A DNA stretch of 6,222 nt from Selenomonadaceae bacterium UBA3796 (GTDB lineage Bacteria; Bacillota; Negativicutes; Selenomonadales; Selenomonadaceae). Under the pieces are notes generated by a model. That model made no database searches, was not told the DNA's origin, and saw nothing but the letters and a program-made list of their open reading frames with translations. The stretch is from assembly GCA_002369175.1 (NCBI GenBank), contig DFES01000170.1, positions 1 to 6,222 of the forward strand. The letters run 5' to 3'. This document shows, piece after piece, positions 1-4,267 of this stretch. Positions within the stretch are counted from its first letter, which is position 1. Each line of letters starts with the position of its first letter. The position numbers and the translations under genes are program-made.

Positions 1-330
1 TATCCGAAGTCCGGAGCCAATGCCACTGGAAGCTGTCTCAGGACGAAAAAGAGCGCGCAGAATTTCATAGGGGACTGCGACCAGGCCCTGAAATACCTGC
101 TCTACGCCAGCACCTCCCTGGGGGCGCAAATGAAGCGCATGGAGCTTTCCAATGAGAACATCGTGACAGCAAATGAGAACACCACTGCCTCCGAGAGCAC
201 CCTCCGCGATGCGGACATGGCGAAGGAGATGGTCAGCTACACAAAGGCGGGCGTCCTTTCACAGGCAGCCCAGTCCATGCTGTCCCAGGCAAACCAGAAT
301 TCCAATTCGATTCTCGACCTGTTGCAGTAG
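1..330 (+). CDS. fliC: Flagellin, C-terminal part (5' end outside window)
   Basis: The frame is open from the first base and gives 109 residues before TAG at 328-330. The last ~60 residues are the conserved flagellin C-terminal D1/D0 helices: an NENIVTANENTTASES stretch (about 51-66), RDADMAKEM (69-77) and LSQAAQSMLSQANQ (86-99), ending in the usual LLQ. These helices pack into the inner core of the filament and carry the export and polymerisation contacts. The preceding residues (about 18-45) resemble the D1 helix that comes before them (AQNFIGDCDQAL, then TSLGAQ). Two cysteines (visible residues 12 and 26) are unusual, because flagellins are generally cysteine-poor. The gene start, promoter and variable domain lie upstream of the window. 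Family assignment is secure; which flagellin paralogue this is cannot be told. Confidence 0.95.
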   Translation, partial: YPKSGANATGSCLRTKKSAQNFIGDCDQALKYLLYASTSLGAQMKRMELSNENIVTANENTTASESTLRDADMAKEMVSYTKAGVLSQAAQSMLSQANQNSNSILDLLQ

Positions 331-350
331 AAGTCACCCTAATACAGCAA

Positions 351-392
351 GGCAGCGATTTCGCCTTTGTGGAAATCGCTGCCTTCTTGTTT
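351..392 (+). terminator. Intrinsic terminator of flagellin gene
   Basis: A perfect 12-bp inverted repeat (351-362 GGCAGCGATTTC with 372-383 GAAATCGCTGCC) encloses a 9-nt loop and is followed by the T-rich TTCTTGTTT. It starts 20 bases after the flagellin stop codon. Read in the other direction it could also stop the convergent glycosyltransferase transcript, but the tail on that side (TTGCTGTATT) is less T-rich. Bases 393-449 hold nothing else I can recognise. Confidence 0.9.
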
Positions 393-449
393 CAATGGAT
401 TGTTGTTTTGAGATTGCTGTTTTGCACAATCGGGAAAACCGTGATTCGA

Positions 450-1679
450 TCAGGATTTATCCCTTTGCCTCAACGACTCTTTTGTCGTCGATGAGCGATC
501 TGCGTGGGCAATGTAATATGCCTCGTCCTCCGGCAAATGATCGTAATCGTAGTACCATGGCAAATGTCTTGCCTGAAGCGAACCTCCTGTGCGAAGGGAT
601 GCACGCAGGCAGTAGTGGCGGACATTGGCATATACTGCAAATGTGGTATCTACTGCAGCATAGTAAACGTCAGGAGCAATCGGAAACTGCCAAAAGCCAT
701 GTTCTTTCTGCTTGATATCTTCGCTGTCAAAAAAGGTAATGTCTTCCGTTACTAATCCCAGCCCCACCTTCTTTATCAGGGGATATTTCACCAGAATGCG
801 GAGCAAACACTGAACCACATTGGGAGGGCAATCCCCTATCGGCAGGACATCTGGATCTGTATAGACATAAGGCGTATGGATCTCCAGTTCCTCCAGGATA
901 TTGCTGCACCATAATGCCTGATACCCCAAGTTTTCAGGAAGCCTCAGAACCTTTACGGGATCAACCAGTGTCCGATAATATTCCAATAAAGGCGGATAGG
1001 TAGATCGATTGTCAAGAATGTAGATGTTCTCATATCCCGCAGCAAGAAGCCACTCCACCAATTGTCTCAGACACCCCAAGCGATCGCGGGCATTTATGAA
1101 GATTGGCAAGGCAAAAGAGGCTTCTGTATCCTCCGGATCAACCGCCACCAAAGATTTTGAAGGGAAAAACAGCAGCTCGCCATCTTCTCCGGACAATGCC
1201 TTATGATTGCAGGCGGCCTCCCAAAAATTGCGCTTCAATCCAATCGCCCTCTGGTAAAGACCAAGCGCCTGTTCCGTATTACCAAGACCAGCATATGCAT
1301 TACCGAGATAAAACGCAGCCACTTCATCTTGAGGAAATGCAGTGAGATACCGCTCAAGGTAGTTCGATGCCGTCTTCCAATCCTGCTCATGATATGCCGT
1401 CATCGCTGGTAGAAAAAGGAGAAAAGGAAATGCATCGTATTGCAGTGGACCATAGATGCGCAAATATTCCCATGCGAGTGCTGTATCTCCCCGAGACAAT
1501 GCACTGAATGCACAGGGGATGATATAGTCACCATATTCCAGGAAGAACTTCCATGCAACATCTCGATCCGTTTCCCCTCCTTGCCAATCATAAGCACCTA
1601 AAATACAGGCAGCAACGCCATCAAGATCATATCGCGCCTTTGCAAAAGCAAATGCCCGCTCAAGTTCTGAAAATGTCAT
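450..1679 (-). CDS. TPR-containing glycosyltransferase, possible flagellin glycosyltransferase
   Basis: The predicted protein has 409 residues. The first ~160 are helical, with a clear TPR unit at about 121-154 (AAFYLGNAYAGLGNTEQAL...) and a probable preceding one at about 91-117. From about 190 a GT-A-like domain follows: a nucleotide-sugar-binding type start (FINARDRLGCL), YILDNRSTYPPLLEYY (about 220-235), a DxD-type metal/sugar-nucleotide motif TDPD (D275, D277), and late conserved-looking segments ARHLPWYY (370-377) and LPEDEAYY (382-389). No signal peptide or membrane segment is seen, so it should act in the cytoplasm. The start is set at ATG 1679 because GAGGTG (1686-1691) lies 6 nt upstream; the frame also opens at GTG 1688 and ATG 1685. 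It faces the flagellin gene tail to tail, and two sampled lines are 47-48% GC against about 60% in the genes to the right. Glycosyltransferase fold: fairly sure. Flagellin as acceptor: inference from position and the TPR domain. The sugar is unknown. Confidence 0.8.
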   Translation of the reverse strand: MTFSELERAFAFAKARYDLDGVAACILGAYDWQGGETDRDVAWKFFLEYGDYIIPCAFSALSRGDTALAWEYLRIYGPLQYDAFPFLLFLPAMTAYHEQDWKTASNYLERYLTAFPQDEVAAFYLGNAYAGLGNTEQALGLYQRAIGLKRNFWEAACNHKALSGEDGELLFFPSKSLVAVDPEDTEASFALPIFINARDRLGCLRQLVEWLLAAGYENIYILDNRSTYPPLLEYYRTLVDPVKVLRLPENLGYQALWCSNILEELEIHTPYVYTDPDVLPIGDCPPNVVQCLLRILVKYPLIKKVGLGLVTEDITFFDSEDIKQKEHGFWQFPIAPDVYYAAVDTTFAVYANVRHYCLRASLRTGGSLQARHLPWYYDYDHLPEDEAYYIAHADRSSTTKESLRQRDKS

Positions 1680-1685
1680 TCCCAT

Positions 1686-1691
1686 CACCTC
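1686..1691 (-). promoter_or_regulatory. Shine-Dalgarno GAGGTG that decides the glycosyltransferase start
   Basis: On the minus strand the order is GAGGTG, six bases, ATG (1679). The upstream in-frame GTG (1688) lies inside this Shine-Dalgarno and the ATG at 1685 abuts it, so both are unlikely starts. Confidence 0.7.
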
Positions 1692-1717
1692 GCTGCAGAT
1701 ATTTCTCGTGAATGTTT

Positions 1718-1747
1718 TTTAAAAATAACTTATCAGAATCTTGTCAA
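1718..1747 (-). promoter_or_regulatory. Probable promoter of the glycosyltransferase gene
   Basis: On the minus strand there is a perfect -35 box TTGACA (1747-1742), an 18-nt spacer and a weak -10 TTTAAA (1723-1718; 4 of 6 matches to TATAAT). It would give a leader of about 30 nt to ATG 1679. The -35 box overlaps the -35 of the divergent promoter at 1741-1769. The -10 is poor, so confidence is moderate; activation by a regulator is possible. Confidence 0.45.
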
Positions 1748-1769
1748 GCCTCAGAATGTATGATATACT
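1741..1769 (+). promoter_or_regulatory. Strong sigma-70-type promoter of the ncRNA gene
   Basis: TTGTCA (1741-1746), a 17-nt spacer and TATACT (1764-1769), each 5 of 6 matches to consensus, with an extended -10 TG at 1761-1762. The predicted start is near 1776. No + strand protein gene lies downstream before the terminator at 2097-2134. Confidence 0.8.
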
Positions 1770-1891
1770 ATCCATAGGATGAGAGGAAAGATTAGCGAAC
1801 CGCTTTGTTGGTGTTTCGAGAACGACATCAATAAACTGGTAGCGGTAGCCGAAAAAGGCTCTTCTCTGGCGTTGTTTGAAAGGGTGGATGT

Positions 1892-2043
1892 CTATTGATG
1901 ATTGTTGGACTGGGAACCCTTCGGACCGATTGATGAGTGCTGCTTATGGAGTGAGAGTGTGTCCATTGAGGCAGGGGCGTATGGACGGTTTGACAGTCTG
2001 TTCGCTTGAGGCTATATGGAGTCGTTCGTGCACTGTCATCAAG
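1892..2043 (+). repeat. Imperfect ~35-nt repeated module inside the ncRNA
   Basis: TATGGA occurs at 1945, 1980 and 2015, exactly 35 nt apart each time, and ATTGATGA at 1894 and 1929 is also 35 nt apart. Related TTGAGG copies follow at 1966 and 2006. The units are roughly C-N-A/C-TTGA-T/G-G, then 5-10 nt, then TATGGA or TTGGAC. Similarity between units is low outside these words, so this may be an eroded tandem duplication, a repeated RNA structural element or chance. Confidence 0.35.
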
Positions 2044-2096
2044 AGGAAAGAAACACAAGAACATGAGGTTGCTATTTATGTCAAGTTCTTTCGGCT

Positions 2097-2134
2097 AAAC
2101 CGGCTTGTAGCGATGCTGCAAGCCGGTTTTCTTT
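2097..2134 (+). terminator. Intrinsic terminator of the ncRNA
   Basis: A 15-bp stem (2097-2111 with 2115-2129, a single T-G pair) with a GAT loop is followed by a T-run (TTTTCTTT, 2127-2134). The T-run is on the + strand only; the minus-strand tail is AGCCGAAA, so it is directed at the + strand transcript. The last T is also the end of the stop codon of the convergent radical SAM gene. Confidence 0.9.
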
Positions 2135-2793
2135 CATGAATCCTCATATTCCCTGACCCGCAGCCTGAGTCCTCTGGCCTCGCACAATGCACGGCAACGG
2201 GCAATCTCCTCAGCGTCCTCCACTTTATCCACGATCGTCATCACAACATTCGGCACATACTTCGTGCTATGTTCGGCAAAAACCAGCATCCCTTCATAGG
2301 AGCCGATGCCGTATTTTGCCCGTGTGAGTTCCAGATACCGATCGGCATTGGATGCATTGAGACTAATGGAAATCGTGTCCAGAATTCCCTCATAATCCGC
2401 CGCAATCTCCCGTCCGTATTCCAATTCGCCGAGACCGTTGGTATTGAGACGCGTCGCCATGTCCGGATGCTTCGCCTTCACATAGCGCAAAAGCTCCACC
2501 AATGCTTCCTGTCTCTGGGTCGGCTCACCGAAGCCGCAAAAAACCACTTCCTTGATATAGGCCCAAGGAACAGCGTCCAAGGCCGCCTTCACCTCCTCCA
2601 CAGAGGGTTCCTCCCTCAGCCACAGGCTTGATTCCTCTGCCATCTTCTTCATGTTGCGCAGGCAAAAGACGCAGGCGCAGTTGCAACGGTTCGTGAGGTT
2701 TACGTAGAGGTTCCGCTTCCCCTCCGGCTGCACCCGAAAACTTTCCTCCAGCGATAGATACTTGCCACCTTGATGTGTCGCATATACGATCAT
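2134..2793 (-). CDS. Radical SAM protein, TatD-associated type
   Basis: A 219-residue protein that opens with the radical SAM cluster motif CX3CX2C (C37, C41, C44, in NRCNCACVFC), ligating the [4Fe-4S] cluster that cleaves S-adenosylmethionine. GFGEPT (87-92) matches the GGEP motif that contacts SAM, and RLNTNG (115-120) and ISISLNA (141-147) are typical barrel strands. It is short and has no auxiliary cluster domain. The start NLYVNLTNRCN and the short length resemble the family annotated as TatD-linked radical SAM proteins, whose substrate is unknown; no tatD is in this window. An extra cysteine (C39) lies inside the cluster motif. GGGAGGA sits 5 nt before ATG 2793. It follows the pyridoxamine kinase gene by 72 nt with no terminator seen, so co-transcription is likely. 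Radical SAM fold: sure; subfamily: fairly sure; substrate: unknown. Confidence 0.92.
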   Translation of the reverse strand: MIVYATHQGGKYLSLEESFRVQPEGKRNLYVNLTNRCNCACVFCLRNMKKMAEESSLWLREEPSVEEVKAALDAVPWAYIKEVVFCGFGEPTQRQEALVELLRYVKAKHPDMATRLNTNGLGELEYGREIAADYEGILDTISISLNASNADRYLELTRAKYGIGSYEGMLVFAEHSTKYVPNVVMTIVDKVEDAEEIARCRALCEARGLRLRVREYEDS

Positions 2794-2865
2794 ATATGTC
2801 CTCCCTTTATTTCTGCCAGTAACTTCTTATTTCGCCATCGGTACTCCCCCACCATCCGTCTCCCC

Positions 2866-3696
2866 TCAGTCCAACTGTGTCAAATATTCCTCGAAGGGCA
2901 GTCCGTAATTCCAGGGCAGATCCAGCTTCACCGCATATTTCATGAGCTTGCTGATGAAAATCGCCGCCTTCTGGACTGCCGTGCTCAGGTTCTCTCCCTT
3001 CACGAGGTTGCCGGCCACGATGGCGGAAAAGGCATCCCCAGCGCCGGAGCGGTCGCCGCCAATCTTCTTCACCCGAAGGATCTCCGTGCCCTTTCCTCTC
3101 TCGTAAATCACATTCTTGATCGTCTCCTCTCCCTCATGAAGCCCGGTGATGACCACCTGCCCCGGCCCCCGGTGGGAAAGCTCCTCCACCATCCGGAAGA
3201 GTTCCTCATCCGAGGCCACCCCATCCTTCGGGTAGGGAATCCCAAGGAGCTCGCATGCCTCCGTGAGGTTCGGGGTCACGAGATCCGCATGGGCAAGGAG
3301 CCGGCGCATTTCCATGCACATTTCCGGCGTATAGGAGGCATAAAGCCTCCCATAATCCCCCATAACGGGATCCACCATGACCTTCGTTCCCTCTCTTTTG
3401 AACTCCCGGAGGAAATCCTCCACGATGCCGATCTGCTCCACAGATCCGAGAAAGCCCGTGCAGATGCCGTCAAACTCCAGTCCGTTCTCCCGCCAGTTCT
3501 CCATATAAGGGCGCATGCGGGTCGTGTAGTCATCGATATAATGGGACTCGAACCCCGTATGCACCGAAAGGATTGCCGTCGGCAACGGGCAAGCCTGTAT
3601 CTTCATGGCAGATATGAGAGGTAGCTCCACGGTCATGGAACACCGCCCAAAGCCCGTAATATCATTGATAAGTGCAATGCGTTTCTGTCGTTTCAT
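2866..3696 (-). CDS. Pyridoxamine/pyridoxal kinase (PdxK/PdxY type)
   Basis: A 276-residue member of the ribokinase-like family, at the usual length for bacterial B6-vitamer kinases. It phosphorylates pyridoxal, pyridoxamine or pyridoxine with ATP in the cytoplasm to salvage vitamin B6. Visible motifs are NDITGFGR near the N-terminus (11-18), HTGFESHY (substrate-lid region, about 46-53), DPVMGD (109-114), TPNLTEACELLG (141-152) and GGDRSGAGDAF (213-223), the anion hole with catalytic base D221. The start is taken as ATG 3696; GTG 3699 directly before it is also possible, since the AAGG-type Shine-Dalgarno (GGAAAGG, 3708-3714) is 11 nt from the ATG and 8 nt from the GTG. It lies 74 nt after queF, behind a terminator, and I see no convincing promoter in the gap. 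The family is clear; which vitamer is preferred cannot be read from the sequence. Confidence 0.93.
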   Translation of the reverse strand: MKRQKRIALINDITGFGRCSMTVELPLISAMKIQACPLPTAILSVHTGFESHYIDDYTTRMRPYMENWRENGLEFDGICTGFLGSVEQIGIVEDFLREFKREGTKVMVDPVMGDYGRLYASYTPEMCMEMRRLLAHADLVTPNLTEACELLGIPYPKDGVASDEELFRMVEELSHRGPGQVVITGLHEGEETIKNVIYERGKGTEILRVKKIGGDRSGAGDAFSAIVAGNLVKGENLSTAVQKAAIFISKLMKYAVKLDLPWNYGLPFEEYLTQLD

Positions 3697-3710
3697 CACA
3701 TGCGCTGCCT

Positions 3711-3724
3711 TTCCGGTTTCGGAA
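3711..3724 (-). promoter_or_regulatory. Small hairpin overlapping the kinase Shine-Dalgarno
   Basis: On the minus strand TTCCG-AAAC-CGGAA can fold into a 5-bp hairpin whose 3' arm covers the GGAA of the Shine-Dalgarno GGAAAGG (3708-3714). It lies directly after the queF terminator T-run. This may limit translation of the kinase, but a 5-bp stem is short and could be incidental. Confidence 0.3.
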
Positions 3725-3750
3725 GAAAAGGCCTTCCCGCAGAGGAAGGC
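3721..3750 (-). terminator. Intrinsic terminator after queF
   Basis: On the minus strand GCCTTCC (3750-3744) pairs with GGAAGGC (3737-3731) around a 6-nt loop, followed by CTTTTCTTCC. It lies 20 nt past the queF stop codon. The T-run is interrupted, so partial read-through into the kinase gene is plausible. Confidence 0.75.
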
Positions 3751-3770
3751 TTCTTATCTGTTCCGCGAAC

Positions 3771-4265
3771 CTATCTGTTGTCCACCTTGTCCATCCCTGC
3801 CATATCATGACCGGCAAATCTCTCCCACGCCAGTTTCTCGAACTTCGTCCCCGGCCTGCCGTAATTGGCATAAGGATCGATGGAAATGCCGCCCCTTGGC
3901 AGGAATTTCCCCCAGACCTCGATGTATCTCGGCTCCATAAGCTTTATGAGATCCTTCATGATGATGTTCACCACATCCTCGTGAAAGTCCCCATGATTCC
4001 GAAAACTCACGAGGTAGAGCTTCAGGGACTTGCTCTCCACCATCTTCCGGTCAGGCACATAGGAGATGTAAATCGTCGCATAATCCGGCTGTCCCGTAAT
4101 CGGGCAGAGGGTGGTAAACTCGGGACAATTGAACTTCACCCAGTAATCATTCTCCATGTGCTTGTTCTCAAAGGTTTCCAGAAGCTCCGGCGCGTAATCA
4201 TAGCCGTACCGAACCTTCTGCTGCCCCAGGAGGGTGATGCCCTCCGCCTCCTTCTCCCTTGCCAT
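3771..4265 (-). CDS. queF: NADPH-dependent 7-cyano-7-deazaguanine (preQ0) reductase
   Basis: A 164-residue protein, matching the short unimodular QueF type of Firmicutes (about 165 residues) rather than the long E. coli type. QueF reduces the nitrile of preQ0 to the aminomethyl of preQ1, the precursor inserted into tRNA on the way to queuosine. The nucleophilic cysteine is C54 in TTLCPITGQPD, with the paired acid D61; the QueF signature ESKSLKLY is at 77-84; FHED (94-97) carries the substrate-binding His/Glu; GGISIDPYANYG (125-136) is the conserved C-terminal segment. All key residues are present. The start is ATG 4265, with GGAGG 7 nt upstream; the frame also opens at TTG 4271, too close to that site. 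It begins 2 nt after the stop of the EAL gene, suggesting translational coupling. No other queuosine gene is in the window. Confidence 0.97.
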   Translation of the reverse strand: MAREKEAEGITLLGQQKVRYGYDYAPELLETFENKHMENDYWVKFNCPEFTTLCPITGQPDYATIYISYVPDRKMVESKSLKLYLVSFRNHGDFHEDVVNIIMKDLIKLMEPRYIEVWGKFLPRGGISIDPYANYGRPGTKFEKLAWERFAGHDMAGMDKVDNR

Positions 4266-4267
4266 GA

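Larger units (their letters stand above)
1776..2134 (+). ncRNA. Candidate structured noncoding RNA of about 360 nt, family not recognised
   Basis: A strong promoter and a strong intrinsic terminator bracket about 360 nt with no credible coding frame. The only sizeable frame (TTG at 1876 to 2139) lacks a well-spaced Shine-Dalgarno and has its stop codon beyond the terminator T-run. Helices visible by eye are: ACCGCT/AGCGGT (1799-1804 with 1841-1846) enclosing TTGGTGT/ACATCAA (1808-1814 with 1825-1831, one G-U); AGCC/GGCT around GAAAAA (1847-1860); TGACAGT/ACTGTCA (1991-1997 with 2032-2038); a hairpin at about 2057-2090; and the terminator stem. TAGCCGAAA (1846-1854) is also perfectly complementary to TTTCGGCTA (2089-2097), a possible long-range closing helix. 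I see no tmRNA, RNase P, SRP, 6S or T-box signature. Base composition is G-rich (about 30% G by count over 300 nt). Ends are inferred, and the function is unknown. Confidence 0.65.

Noticed and set aside
1776..2134. CsrB/RsmY-like CsrA-sequestering RNA, suggested by ten GGA words including AGGATG near the 5' end and nearness to flagellin
   Set aside because: With about 30% G and about 24% A, roughly eight GGA words are expected by chance in this length, and several lie in predicted stems rather than hairpin loops. It remains testable but is not supported by counts.
1776..2134. T-box leader, suggested by GAGGAAAGATTAG and AAAGGGTGGATG
   Set aside because: The invariant T-box sequence (UGGNACCGCG type) is missing and no gene follows on that strand.
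1776..2134. RNase P RNA or tmRNA, suggested by length and a GAGGAAAG word
   Set aside because: The conserved RNase P core following GAGGAAAG and its 3' partner are absent, and there is no tmRNA 3' T-arm with CCA or alanine-like acceptor.
1876..2139. 87-residue plus-strand open frame inside the RNA gene
   Set aside because: It begins with TTG, has no properly spaced Shine-Dalgarno, resembles no family, reads through the terminator stem, and its stop codon (2137-2139) lies beyond the predicted transcript end.
2770..3624. 284-residue plus-strand open frame
   Set aside because: It is antisense to the pyridoxamine kinase gene, His/Pro-rich and without a recognisable family.
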